Positions 41,267 through 50,170 of a DNA stretch of 64,000 nucleotides are shown here, one piece after another. Position 1 is the stretch's first letter; each line of letters begins with the position of its first letter. The position numbers and the translations under genes are program-made. The notes beneath the pieces were generated by a model. It had not been told where the DNA came from, made no database searches, and saw only the letters and a program-made list of their open reading frames with translations. The stretch lies in NCBI RefSeq assembly GCF_014654895.1, contig NZ_BNBE01000001.1:4052501-4116500 (forward strand), read 5' to 3'. The DNA is from Streptomyces filamentosus (lineage in GTDB: Bacteria > Actinomycetota > Actinomycetes > Streptomycetales > Streptomycetaceae).

Positions 41267-42402
41267 CCGGAGTGCCGATGACCGGAGAGCCGATGACCGC
41301 CCCCGCCCCGGCCCCCATGGACGCCGCCGTCCTCGTCCGCCAGAGCGGACGCCTCGCCGACGACCTGCGCGAGCTCGCCGGGGCCCTCCCCGGCCGCGCC
41401 GACGCGGCCTGGCGCGCGCTGTACGGCGCCGACGGCGCGGCCGGCACCGCCCGCTCCGTCTGCCTGGTCGGCGACGGCGACTCCCTGCACGCCGGCACCG
41501 CCGCCGAGGCGGCCTTCGAGCACCTCGCGGAACTGCCCTGCGAGGTCCAGCCCGCCCAGCGCTTCCTCGGCTACCACGTCCACACGGCCGCGCCCGGCAC
41601 CCTCGTCGTGGCCGTCTCCGCGTCCGGCCGCACCGAGCGCGTCCTCCAGTGCGTCGCCGCGGCCCGCGCCCGGGGACTGCGCACCCTCGGCATCAGCGGC
41701 TCGGACACCAGCCCGCTCGCCGGGGCCGCCGACGCCCACATCGCCGTCGGCCTGCCCGACCCCGAGCCGTCCCCCGGCGTCCGCACCCACCAGGCGAGCC
41801 TGGCCGCCCTGCTCGTGCTCGCGCTCCGCGCCGCGGAGACCACCCGCGGCGCGGACGCCGCCGCCGGGTACCGCGCCGAACTCGCCGGCCTCGCCGAGGA
41901 CGTCGCCGCCACCGAGGCGGCCGTCCGCGAGCGGGCCGCCGCCTGGGGACGCGCCGTGGCCGGCGCCCCCGTGATCGCCGTCCTCGGCACCGGCCCCGCC
42001 GAGGGCACGGCCGGCTACGCCGCCGCCAAGGTCGTCGAGGGCGCCGGGGTCCACGCGTACGGCCGGGACCTGGAGGAGTGGTGGCACGTGGAGCGGTTCG
42101 CCGCCCCGCTCGACACCCCCCTCGTGGTCCTCGCCCCGCCCGGCCCCGCCCGCCCCCGCGCCCTGGAGCTCGCCGGCCGCGCCCTCGGCCTCGGCCGGCG
42201 GGTCGCCCTCGTGACCCCCGCCGGGGACACCGGGGACCTCGACGAGCGGATCGAGGTCCTCCCGGTGCACGGCACCGCCCGCGAGGAGTTCGCCCCGCTG
42301 CTCCACCAGGTCTTCGCGGCCCACCTCGCCTTCGGCATCGCCCGGGAGCTGGGCCGCAGTCCCTTCCAGAGGCACCGCCCGACCGGGCCCGCCCTCCGTT
42401 GA
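41263..42402 (+). CDS. SIS-domain sugar isomerase/deaminase-like protein
   Basis: A 379-aa protein with two SIS domains like the isomerase part of GlmS/AgaS. The first has VCLVGDGDSLHAGTAAEAAF and the sugar-phosphate loop VAVSASGRTERVL. The second has VIAVLGTGPAEGTAGYAAAK and LEEWWHVERF with a catalytic-type Glu. It lacks a glutaminase domain, so it would isomerise or (de)aminate a sugar phosphate using free ammonia, or act on a related substrate. Its ATG lies within the BtpA stop (ATGA). Met-rich alternative starts occur at 41278 and 41293. Confidence 0.82.
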   Translation: MTGVPMTGEPMTAPAPAPMDAAVLVRQSGRLADDLRELAGALPGRADAAWRALYGADGAAGTARSVCLVGDGDSLHAGTAAEAAFEHLAELPCEVQPAQRFLGYHVHTAAPGTLVVAVSASGRTERVLQCVAAARARGLRTLGISGSDTSPLAGAADAHIAVGLPDPEPSPGVRTHQASLAALLVLALRAAETTRGADAAAGYRAELAGLAEDVAATEAAVRERAAAWGRAVAGAPVIAVLGTGPAEGTAGYAAAKVVEGAGVHAYGRDLEEWWHVERFAAPLDTPLVVLAPPGPARPRALELAGRALGLGRRVALVTPAGDTGDLDERIEVLPVHGTAREEFAPLLHQVFAAHLAFGIARELGRSPFQRHRPTGPALR

Positions 42403-42467
42403 CCCCCGGCCCGCCGGGCCCCGTCGACACCGCTCACCAGCACACAGCAAGGAGGTACGAGGTACCG

Positions 42468-42893
42468 ATGGACACCGTCTTCGACCCGAACAAGCACGTC
42501 CGGAACATCTACACCTCGCCCGAGGTCAAGCTGCTCGACTCCCGGCACGAGGTCATCCCGGGTATCCTCGGCACGGTCGGCGCCGGCGGACTGATCGAGG
42601 GCGGCGTGCCCATCGGTGCCGACCGCATCGTCATGGAGTCCGGCTCCCGCTTCGAGCTGCACACCCACCCCGGCGCGCACATCCTCTTCGTGCTCAGCTC
42701 CCGCGGCTACATCCACATCGACGGCGTGGACTACGAGATGGGCGCCGGCGACACGGTGTTCGTCCCCGCCGACTACGCGCACGGCGTGAAGACGAACCTG
42801 CACGTCCCCGAGCCGCTGGAGATCCTGGCCTTCGGCGTGCCGCACATGCCGCTGGAGTCCGCCGAGCGCATGACCCTGGTGGAGGAGCGATGA
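42468..42893 (+). CDS. Cupin-domain protein
   Basis: A 141-aa single-domain cupin. Motif 1 is FELHTHPGAHILFVLSSRG with candidate metal ligands His/His/Glu-position residues, and motif 2 is VFVPADYAHGVK. It could be a metal-dependent isomerase, epimerase or oxygenase in the sugar/amino-acid branch. A strong AAGGAGGT site precedes ATG 42468, suggesting high expression. Its stop overlaps the carrier protein start. Confidence 0.82.
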   Translation: MDTVFDPNKHVRNIYTSPEVKLLDSRHEVIPGILGTVGAGGLIEGGVPIGADRIVMESGSRFELHTHPGAHILFVLSSRGYIHIDGVDYEMGAGDTVFVPADYAHGVKTNLHVPEPLEILAFGVPHMPLESAERMTLVEER

Positions 42894-43162
42894 CCGGCCC
42901 CCGCGCCGACGCCGAGCTCTCCGCCGTCCTGGACGTGATCCGCGGGCTGCTGCCCGGACCGGTGTCGCCCTGGGGCCCGGAGCGGGCCGACGACCCCCTC
43001 GCGGACCTCGGCTTCGACTCCCTGCGCACCGTGCGGCTCCTGGTCGAGGTCGAGACCGCCCTCGACGTCGAACTGCCCCAGGACCGGGTCACCGCCGACA
43101 CCTTCCGCACCGCCCGCACCCTCGCCGAGGCCGTCCACGAGACCAGGCGCGCGCATGGATGA
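42890..43162 (+). CDS. Stand-alone acyl/peptidyl carrier protein 1
   Basis: A 90-aa carrier with the attachment motif LADLGFDSLRTVRL, Ser44 being the phosphopantetheine site. Four-helix-bundle length is normal. It is coupled to the cupin gene upstream and the AMP ligase downstream, which is the likely loading partner. Confidence 0.9.
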   Translation: MTGPRADAELSAVLDVIRGLLPGPVSPWGPERADDPLADLGFDSLRTVRLLVEVETALDVELPQDRVTADTFRTARTLAEAVHETRRAHG

Positions 43163-44756
43163 CCGGACCACGGCCGACCGGGACCTCGTCCACCGCTACC
43201 GGGGAGCGCCCTTCCCGGCCGCCGGCGGCGTCCGCTCGGTCCTCGACCACCTCGACCGGCACGCCCGGGAGCGCGGCGGGGAACCGTACCTGACGACCCC
43301 GGCCGCCGACGGCACCGAGCGGACGCTGACCTACGCGGAGCTCGACCTCCACAGCCGCCGCACCGCCCACTGGCTGGACACGGCCCTCGGCCTTCCGGCC
43401 GGCGAGACCGTCGGCCTCACCCCGGTCAACGACATCCCGTCGGTGGTCGCCCTGTTCGGCGCCCTGCGCTCCGGCCGGCCCGTCCTCGTGCTCAACCCCG
43501 CGGACCCGGTCGCCCGGGTCGCCGAGCAGACGGCCGCCCTCGGCGTCGGGACGATCCTCACCGGTCCCGCCACGGACGGCGACCGGTTCCCCGGCACCGT
43601 CCGCGTCCCCGGCGCCGAGCGGCTGCCCGACCCGCCCGCCGACCGGTCCCCGGCGGCTCCGGAGCCGGACGCCGACATGCTGTACTTCGGCACCTCCGGG
43701 TCCACGGCGGCCTCCAAGCTCGTCGCCCAGACCCACGCCAACGCCGTCGCCAACGCGGACGCCATGGTCCGGCACCACGGCCTGCGCCCCGGCGACGCCT
43801 TCCTCGGCTGCCTGCCCGTCCACCACGTCAACGGCGTGCACCTGACGCTCATGGCCACCCTGGCCGCGGGCGCCCGCGCGGTCCTCGCCCCCGGCTTCGA
43901 CCCGTTCCGCTACCCGGAGCTCCTGACGCTCCACCGGCCCCGGGTCGCCAGCGTCGTCCCGAGCGTCCTCGACGCCCTGACCGCCGTCTGGCGCCGCCGT
44001 GAACTGCCCGCGGAGTTCTCGCACTTCGTCACCGCCGCCGCCCCCCTCACGGCCGAGACGGCCCGCGCCGTCCACGCCAGGACCGGCGCCCGCGTCCTCC
44101 AGGGGTACGGCCTGACGGAGACCACCAACTTCTCCACCACCATGCCGCGCGACATCGGCGACGACGCCTACCGGCGCCTGCTGCTCGACGCCGACATCCC
44201 GACCGTCGGGATCGCCGTCCCCGGCAACGAGGTCGCCGTGCTCGGCCCGGACGGCCGCCGCGCCCGCCCCGGCGAACCCGGGGAGATCTGCATGCGCGGC
44301 CACAACGTCATGTCCCGTTACGCGGGCAACGCCGAAGCCACCGCAGAGGCGTTCGCGGGCGGCTGGTTCCACTCCCAGGACCTCGGCCACGAGGTCCTGG
44401 ACGAGGAGACCGGCCGCACGTACTTCGTCATCACCGGCCGCAGCAAGAACATCGCCAAGGTACGGGGCGAGGCCGTGTCGCTGGAGGAGATGGAACGGGC
44501 CCTGCGCCGCCTCCCCGGCGTCCTGGACGCGGCCTGCGCCGCCGTCCCCGACCCGCTGCTCGGCGAGGTCGTGGCGGTGGCCCTGCACGCCCCCGCCACC
44601 GTCGGCGACGACGCGGTGCGCACCCACCTGCGGGCGCACTTCGCCGAGGCGGTCCAGCCCGACCGCATCCTGCGGGTGCCCGAGGTCCCCCGGACGGCCA
44701 CCGGAAAGATCCTCCGACCGGCCCTGCGGGACCTGCTGGCACCGCCGCCGCGCTGA
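43155..44756 (+). CDS. AMP-dependent acyl/aminoacyl ligase
   Basis: A 533-aa ANL-superfamily enzyme. The P-loop is YFGTSGSTAASKLVAQ, followed by LQGYGLTETTNFSTT and the hinge with GRSKNIAKVRGEAVSLEEM; RTATGKILRP carries the C-terminal Lys. Unlike an NRPS A domain it has an acyl-CoA-synthetase-like layout, so a carboxylic acid loaded onto the adjacent carrier is likely. It overlaps that carrier gene by 8 bp. Confidence 0.88.
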   Translation: MDDRTTADRDLVHRYRGAPFPAAGGVRSVLDHLDRHARERGGEPYLTTPAADGTERTLTYAELDLHSRRTAHWLDTALGLPAGETVGLTPVNDIPSVVALFGALRSGRPVLVLNPADPVARVAEQTAALGVGTILTGPATDGDRFPGTVRVPGAERLPDPPADRSPAAPEPDADMLYFGTSGSTAASKLVAQTHANAVANADAMVRHHGLRPGDAFLGCLPVHHVNGVHLTLMATLAAGARAVLAPGFDPFRYPELLTLHRPRVASVVPSVLDALTAVWRRRELPAEFSHFVTAAAPLTAETARAVHARTGARVLQGYGLTETTNFSTTMPRDIGDDAYRRLLLDADIPTVGIAVPGNEVAVLGPDGRRARPGEPGEICMRGHNVMSRYAGNAEATAEAFAGGWFHSQDLGHEVLDEETGRTYFVITGRSKNIAKVRGEAVSLEEMERALRRLPGVLDAACAAVPDPLLGEVVAVALHAPATVGDDAVRTHLRAHFAEAVQPDRILRVPEVPRTATGKILRPALRDLLAPPPR

Positions 44757-44809
44757 CCCGCACCCGCCCCCACCATCCGTACCCCGACCCTGGATCCCGA
44801 GGCCCGACC

Positions 44810-46156
44810 ATGACCCTGCTGACTCCTCACGACCCCCGGACGGGCCGGCCCCGCCCGCCCTACCAGGCCGCGCGCGAGAAGGAGGTCACGGCCGCGGTCG
44901 AGGCCGCGGCGGCGGCCCAGCGAGCCTGGGCCGCGCTCCCCCCGGGGCAGCGGTCCCGGCGCCTGCTGCGGCTCGCCGACCGCATCGAGGACCGCGCCGA
45001 CGCGTACGCCGAGGCCCTGCGGACCGGCACCGGGAAGCCGGCGGCGGAGGCGCGGGGCGAGGTCGAGGGCTGCGCCGACGTCCTCCGCTTCTACGCGGGC
45101 GCCGCCCGCACCGAGGTCTCCCCGGCGGCCGGCCGGCGCATGGACGGCCGCGAGAGCTGGGTCCGCTGGGAACCGCTCGGCGTGGTCGCCGCCGTCGTGC
45201 CCTGGAACTACCCGCTGATGATGGCGATGTGGCGGCTCGGCCCGGCCCTGGCCGCCGGGAACACCGTCGTCCTCAAGCCCGCCGAGACCACGCCCGAGAC
45301 CGCGCTCCTCCTCGCCGAGGACGCCGCCGGACTCCTCGGCGAGGACGTCGTCCGCGTGCTCCCCGGCGACCGGGAGACCGGCGTGCTGCTCGTGGAGTCC
45401 GCCGTCGACGCCATCGCCTTCACCGGCAGCACCGCCGGCGGCCTGGACGTCGCCTACCGCGCCGGGCTGCGGCCGGTCAGCCTCGAACTCGGCGGCAACT
45501 GCGCCGCCCTGGTGCTGCCCGACGCCCCCGCGCACACCTGCGCCTCGCTGGCCGCCGCCTCCGTCTTCAACGCGGGACAGAGCTGCGCCGCCCCCGCGCG
45601 GGTGATCACGCTCCCCGAGAACCACGACGCCGTGGTCGAGGGCCTGGCCCGCGAGATGGGCCGCAAGGTCGCCGGCGTCGACTTCGGCCCGCTCAACAAC
45701 CCCGACCAGGCGGCCCGCCACGACCGCATCCTGGCCGAGAGCCGGGCGGGCGTCCGGCACACGGGCCGGACCGAGCCGGGCCCGGAGCAGGACGGCGGCT
45801 ACTGGCGCCCGTCCGTTGTCCTCGCCGACCTCGCCGAGGACGACCCGGCCGTGGTGGAGGAGGTCTTCGGGCCGGTGCTGACCGTGCAGCGCGCCCGGGA
45901 CCTGGCGCACGCGGTCGAGCTCGCCAACGGCGTGCGCCAGGCGCTCGCCGCCAGCGTGTGGTCCTCGGACGTCTCGACCGCCCTCACGCTGGCGGGCGAG
46001 CTGGACGCCGGCGAGACCTGGGTCAACTGCCACCTCGACCAGACCCCCGAACTCCCGCACGGCGGACGCAAGTCCTCGGGCCACGGCACCGACCTGAGCA
46101 CCCTGGCCCTCGCCGACTACCAGCGCCCCAAGTGCGTGACCGTACGCCTGGAATGA
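44810..46156 (+). CDS. NAD(P)-dependent aldehyde dehydrogenase
   Basis: A 448-aa ALDH. The cofactor loop FTGSTAGGLDVAYRAG, the general-base Glu in LELGGNCAALVL, the nucleophile Cys259 in NAGQSCAAPARVI and EEVFGPVLTVQRA are all present. It is slightly shorter than the typical ~480 aa because of a short N-terminus. It may oxidise a sugar or amino aldehyde to the acid that the upstream AMP ligase activates. Confidence 0.9.
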   Translation: MTLLTPHDPRTGRPRPPYQAAREKEVTAAVEAAAAAQRAWAALPPGQRSRRLLRLADRIEDRADAYAEALRTGTGKPAAEARGEVEGCADVLRFYAGAARTEVSPAAGRRMDGRESWVRWEPLGVVAAVVPWNYPLMMAMWRLGPALAAGNTVVLKPAETTPETALLLAEDAAGLLGEDVVRVLPGDRETGVLLVESAVDAIAFTGSTAGGLDVAYRAGLRPVSLELGGNCAALVLPDAPAHTCASLAAASVFNAGQSCAAPARVITLPENHDAVVEGLAREMGRKVAGVDFGPLNNPDQAARHDRILAESRAGVRHTGRTEPGPEQDGGYWRPSVVLADLAEDDPAVVEEVFGPVLTVQRARDLAHAVELANGVRQALAASVWSSDVSTALTLAGELDAGETWVNCHLDQTPELPHGGRKSSGHGTDLSTLALADYQRPKCVTVRLE

Positions 46157-46260
46157 CCCGGCCGGCACCCGCCGCCATCCGGCGGCCGGCCCTCCTCCGC
46201 CGCTCCCCAGGAGCCCTTCTCTCGCCGGCCCCAGCGCCGGAACCCCAGTAAGGAGTACCG

Positions 46261-46986
46261 ATGAACGCGACGATGAAGCACGCCCCGGACGACGAGAACG
46301 AGGTCCACGACGTCCTCACGTTCACCGACCCGGGGAACTGCGTCGTCACCCCCGTCACCCAGTTCCCGCCGGAGATCGCGCTCGCCGTCACCGACAGCCT
46401 CCGCGGCCTCGTCCAGGACGCGCACCGCTCGGAGGCCGCCACCAAGCCCGACGCGGACGGCATCACCCGCGCCCAGACCTTCGAGGAGGGCGACGTCTAC
46501 ATGCTCGCCGCCCCGTACGAGGCGTACGAGGCGGACCGGTACCTGATGGACTTCTACGACGTCGTCGACCGCGACATCTGCTCCCGCATGCACCTGCACA
46601 CCGGGCTCCGCTTCGTCCGGATGATGACCGGTCCCGACACCAGGATCCGGGTCTCCTCCCTCGCCCCCATCCGGATCACGGACGTCCCCGGCGTCACCCG
46701 CTTCGTCCCCGAGACCTTCGAGGACGACCACCCGGACGTGCCCGAGGGCCACCGGCGGACCCGCTACAACCTCGTCATCCCGCCGAACTCCTGGGCGGAC
46801 ATGCAGGTTCCGCGGGGCGTCTCGCACCAGTTCAACGCCCACGGCCCGCACGCGGTGATCGACTCCGTCCACCCGGAGGAGTCCATCGAGACGTTCCGCG
46901 AGCGCATGACCGGCTTCAAGATGATGGCCCAGACGATCTTCCTCGCCGAGGAGCAGCCGGCCTCCGAGTCCTGCGCGCTCTCCTGA
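46261..46986 (+). CDS. Cupin-fold-like protein of unknown function
   Basis: A 241-aa protein. CSRMHLHTGLRFVRMMTGPD resembles cupin motif 1, and VPRGVSHQFNAHGPHAVIDS resembles motif 2, with enough His residues to bind a metal. The first 60 residues are unlike known cupins. AAGGAG precedes ATG 46261. It ends the rightward operon, followed by two strong palindromes. The reaction is unknown; isomerase or oxygenase roles are possible. Confidence 0.65.
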   Translation: MNATMKHAPDDENEVHDVLTFTDPGNCVVTPVTQFPPEIALAVTDSLRGLVQDAHRSEAATKPDADGITRAQTFEEGDVYMLAAPYEAYEADRYLMDFYDVVDRDICSRMHLHTGLRFVRMMTGPDTRIRVSSLAPIRITDVPGVTRFVPETFEDDHPDVPEGHRRTRYNLVIPPNSWADMQVPRGVSHQFNAHGPHAVIDSVHPEESIETFRERMTGFKMMAQTIFLAEEQPASESCALS

Positions 46987-46998
46987 CCGTGCGTCCCC

Positions 46999-47024
46999 TC
47001 CGGCGCCGCCGCGGCGGCGCCGGA
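46999..47024. terminator. 26-bp perfect palindrome between convergent operons
   Basis: TCCGGCGCCGCCG is followed directly by its exact reverse complement, 13 bp after the stop at 46986. It can form an RNA hairpin on either strand and is the first of two adjacent terminator-like elements. Confidence 0.7.
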
Positions 47025-47029
47025 ACGGA

Positions 47030-47072
47030 CGGAAGGCGGGGAGGCACCGGTCCGGTGCCTCCCCGCCTTCCG
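47030..47072. terminator. Bidirectional terminator with 21-bp perfect stem
   Basis: GGAAGGCGGGGAGGCACCGG (47031-47050) is followed by one base and then its exact complement; one more pair (47030/47072) extends the stem. It lies between convergent genes with stops at 46986 and 47092, so it serves both directions. Confidence 0.8.
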
Positions 47073-47091
47073 CCGTCCCCGGGGACCCGCC

Positions 47092-48429
47092 TCAGCGGGC
47101 CCCGGCGAGCAGGCCCGCGACGAGCTCGGCCGCCCGGGGCGCCCCGCCCTCCGCGAGCATCGCGTCCCGCAGCCGGGCGCACGCGGCCCGGTGCGCGCCG
47201 TCGGTGAGCACCCGGTCCACGGCCTCGCGCAGCAGCTCCGCCGTGACCGTGCCGTAGGGGTTCCGCACGTCCCAGGGCGCCACCGCGGCACCGCCCTCGA
47301 CCGCCGTCGCCGCGTTCGCGAACTGGTCCCCGACGCCCGGCACGGACACCATCGGGACGCCCGCGAGGATGCTCTCGGTGGTCGAGTTCATCCCGTGGTG
47401 CGTGATGAAGGCGTCGGCGTACCCCTCCAGCAGCTCGCGCTGCGGCACGAAGTCCCGCACCAGGAAGTTCGCCGGCCAGTCCGGCTCGTCCCCGGCGTCG
47501 AGCAGGGAGCCGACGGCCGTGACGACCAGCAGGTCCTCGCGGCCGCCCAGGGCCGTGACCAGCCGGTCCAGCATCGCCGTCAGGAACGCGCGGCCGGTGT
47601 CCGCGCCGCCGACCGGGCTGTGGAAGCGGAAGTCCGTCAGGACCGTGCCCAGCGAGAACAGCACCACGGACCGGCCGGCCCGCCGCGCCTCGTCCAGCAC
47701 CTCGAAGGGGAAGCCGGAGGAGTCGTGCCGGACCCGCGCCTCGGTGCGCACCGGCCCCGTGAGCGCGCTGCCCGGCGTGTACCGGCCCGCCCCCACGGAG
47801 GCGCCGACGTGCACACAGGTGTCCCGGTACGGCTCCAGGGCCGCCGCCAGGCGCGGCGCGTCCGGGCCCGGCTCCCGGGACAGCTCCCGCGCGGCCGTGA
47901 CCACGGACAGGTCGGGGGACGGGAACAGCACGGGCAGCAGGCCCTCGGCCAGCGGGTCCACCCCGTACCGCTCCCGGTACGTCCCGGACGCCCGGGTCAG
48001 TTCCGGGTGCGGGCGGCCGTGCTGCACGGCGAAGTCCTCGCCGAGGGCCCCGTAGCCGGGGAAGGTCACCAGGGAGACGGACGGGACGCCGTGGATCCGG
48101 GCCGCGAGCATGCCGTGGACGCCGAACACGTCGTAGAGGACGACGTCCGGCCGGAAGGCCGCCACGGCCTCCTGGTAGGCGTCGCTCACCGACAGCGGGT
48201 GGACGAAGCTCTTGAACGGCAGGTCACCGAGCCCTTCGGGCGTCGGCGGCAGGGGCACCGAGGGGACGGTCGCGTAACCGGCCCCCACGGACGCGAAGGC
48301 GTCCGCGAGGGGGTCCGGGCCGAAGCCGCGGACCTCGGTCACGTCGGACCGCCGGACCAGCTCCTCCACGATCGCGAGCAGGGGGTTGACGTGGCCGATC
48401 GCGTCGATCGGGAGTACGGCGATCCGCAT
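47092..48429 (-). CDS. GT1-family (MGT-like) glycosyltransferase
   Basis: A 445-aa GT-B fold enzyme. It begins MRIAVLPIDAIGHVNPLLAI, the acceptor-domain glycine/His motif with His13 as probable catalytic base. VVLFSLGTVLTDF and the nucleotide-sugar site NFLVRDFVPQRELLEGYADAFITHHGMNSTTES follow. It would move an NDP-sugar to a small-molecule acceptor. No sugar-nucleotide biosynthesis genes are nearby, so a common donor such as UDP-Glc or UDP-GlcNAc is likely. ATG 48429 lies 8 bp after the radical SAM stop. Confidence 0.9.
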   Translation of the reverse strand: MRIAVLPIDAIGHVNPLLAIVEELVRRSDVTEVRGFGPDPLADAFASVGAGYATVPSVPLPPTPEGLGDLPFKSFVHPLSVSDAYQEAVAAFRPDVVLYDVFGVHGMLAARIHGVPSVSLVTFPGYGALGEDFAVQHGRPHPELTRASGTYRERYGVDPLAEGLLPVLFPSPDLSVVTAARELSREPGPDAPRLAAALEPYRDTCVHVGASVGAGRYTPGSALTGPVRTEARVRHDSSGFPFEVLDEARRAGRSVVLFSLGTVLTDFRFHSPVGGADTGRAFLTAMLDRLVTALGGREDLLVVTAVGSLLDAGDEPDWPANFLVRDFVPQRELLEGYADAFITHHGMNSTTESILAGVPMVSVPGVGDQFANAATAVEGGAAVAPWDVRNPYGTVTAELLREAVDRVLTDGAHRAACARLRDAMLAEGGAPRAAELVAGLLAGAR

Positions 48430-48437
48430 GACCCGCC

Positions 48438-49658
48438 TCAGCCGACGACGGTCAGCGGCAGCGGGCGGCGGGTCTGGATCGCCGCCTCGATCCGGGGCGT
48501 CCGGTAGTCGCGGCCGGCGCAGGAGCCGCAGGCCGTCAGGTGGGTGTCGCGGGCGTACAGCGCGCGGATCTGCTCGCGCAGCTCCGTGCCGGACAGGTCG
48601 CCGGTCAGGTCGACCACGTCCTCCGGCGCGTCCGGGACGGCCTTGAGGTTGTGGGCGTTGGCCGAGAACGGGCAGCGGTACAGCTTGCCGTTGAGGAGGG
48701 TCACGATGTCGTTCACGCAGCAGTTGCGGAACATGTCGTCCAGCACCTCGGCGCTGCGCTCGACGTACTTGATCCGGCCCGAGTCCGTCCACACCGGTAT
48801 CTTCGAGAAGTGCGTGACGCCCTCGGCGGTCAGCGTCTCCTGGAGCGCGTCGAGCTTCTTGGAGTGCTCGCCGTAGTTCGTGATCTCGACGACGACCTTC
48901 TCGTCGCGCAGGCACTCGAGGTTGGCGCCGCGCGGCACGATCGTGCCGTTGGTGTAGACGACGACCTTCTCGACCACCTCGTAGGAGACCAGCTTCTCGA
49001 TCACCCGGTGGACCCGCGGGTTGACGAACGGCTCGCCGCCCAGGACGCGGAACTCGTAGATCCCGTCCACGCTGTCCATGATCCGGTCGACGGCGCTCTC
49101 CAGCAGGTCCAGGTCGCTGTGGCGCGGCTTGGCGTAGTACTGCATCAGGTTCGAGCAGTCCTGGCACTTCATCGAGCACGCCTCGGTGACCACCACGTCG
49201 AGGTACTTGAGGATCAGGGTGTCCTCGGCGTGCTCGCGGTCCTTGCGCGTCTCGTGCTTGTGCAGGGCGGCCTTGCGCTCCATCAGCACCGGGCTCATGC
49301 CGGTGTCCGCCCCGGAGTCCGAGAAGTCGAAGCCGTCGAGCAGGTCGACGCAGTCCTGGATGCGGGTGAAGCCCGCCTCGCGGGCCCGGTCGGTCATCGT
49401 CTTCAGGTAGTTCCCGCAGAGGAACACCAGGGCGTCACCGGCCAGTTCGGAGAGGTCGCCGATGGCACGGATCGGCAGTCCGCGCAGCTCGGTCCCCTGC
49501 TTGGACGCCCGGCCGTCCGCGAAGCAGGTGACGGACACGCCCAGGCGGGTCAGGACGTGGTGGGCCAGGACGCCGATGTCGCCGGCGCCGAAGAGCACGA
49601 CGGGACGGGGGTCGGCCAGCAGGCTCTCGACCACGGGCGGAGGGGTGTACTCGGTCAT
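48438..49658 (-). CDS. Radical SAM enzyme with N-terminal nucleotide-binding-like domain
   Basis: A 406-aa protein. The first ~110 residues form a Rossmann-like unit (PVVLFGAGDIGVLAHHVL, then CFADGRASKQG). The radical SAM core has TEACSMKCQDCSN with Cys161, Cys165 and Cys168, and the SAM motif RVLGGEPFVN. C-terminal cysteines (NCCVNDI, YRCPFSANAH, CGSCAGRD) suggest an auxiliary cluster. Its family resembles radical SAM enzymes that act on sugars or small molecules more than RiPP maturases, as no RRE domain is present. It is coupled to the GNAT gene (ATGA). Confidence 0.82.
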   Translation of the reverse strand: MTEYTPPPVVESLLADPRPVVLFGAGDIGVLAHHVLTRLGVSVTCFADGRASKQGTELRGLPIRAIGDLSELAGDALVFLCGNYLKTMTDRAREAGFTRIQDCVDLLDGFDFSDSGADTGMSPVLMERKAALHKHETRKDREHAEDTLILKYLDVVVTEACSMKCQDCSNLMQYYAKPRHSDLDLLESAVDRIMDSVDGIYEFRVLGGEPFVNPRVHRVIEKLVSYEVVEKVVVYTNGTIVPRGANLECLRDEKVVVEITNYGEHSKKLDALQETLTAEGVTHFSKIPVWTDSGRIKYVERSAEVLDDMFRNCCVNDIVTLLNGKLYRCPFSANAHNLKAVPDAPEDVVDLTGDLSGTELREQIRALYARDTHLTACGSCAGRDYRTPRIEAAIQTRRPLPLTVVG

Positions 49659-50170
49659 GGCGCGCTCTTCCTCACGGCAAGGGATTTGTGGAGGTGCACG
49701 AAGCGGCGGCCCGTGTCGTCGGAGTGCACCGGGCCGCATTGCTCGAAACCGAGCGACGCGAGCAGGGCGCGGGTGCTCCGGATGTCCGGGTTGGCCTCGG
49801 CCCGCAGGGCGTCGGCCCCGAGCGAGCCGGCGAGGCGGACCGCCTCGCGCACACAGCGGACGCCGACCAGGGAGCCGGCGGCAAGACGATCGGGGGCGAC
49901 GGCGAGGCGGCTCATGTAGGCGGGGCGCTCGGCGTGCGGGTGGTCCGGGGGCTCCTCGGCGCGCGGCCGGGTGTCGAGGGTGAACATGCCGACGGCCCTG
50001 CCGTCCTCGCGCAGCAGCCGGACGTGCCCCCCCGCCACCAGGGCGGCGGTGGTCTCCGGGCGCCGCACCGGCCGGGGGGTGTCCGTGGCCTCGGCCTGGT
50101 GGGCGTCGCACGCCTCCAGGAGGGCGTGCACCTCGGCGGCGTCGGCGGCAACTTCCCAGCCGCCGGTCAT
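49655..50170 (-). CDS. GNAT-family N-acetyltransferase
   Basis: A 171-aa single-domain GNAT. The acetyl-CoA site is approximated by AYMSRLAVAPDRLAAGSLVG followed by an Arg/Ala helix. FEQCGPVHSD and FVHLHKSL are the last strands. It may acetylate an amino group of a biosynthetic intermediate or give self-resistance. Start ATG 50170 lies inside the stop of the S51-like gene upstream in the operon. Confidence 0.8.
   Translation of the reverse strand: MTGGWEVAADAAEVHALLEACDAHQAEATDTPRPVRRPETTAALVAGGHVRLLREDGRAVGMFTLDTRPRAEEPPDHPHAERPAYMSRLAVAPDRLAAGSLVGVRCVREAVRLAGSLGADALRAEANPDIRSTRALLASLGFEQCGPVHSDDTGRRFVHLHKSLAVRKSAP

Noticed and set aside
48430..49179. Glycosyltransferase frame extended upstream to 49179
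   Set aside because: The extension is antisense-frame shadow within the radical SAM gene; GT1 proteins begin at the MRIAVLPIDAIGH segment, ATG 48429.
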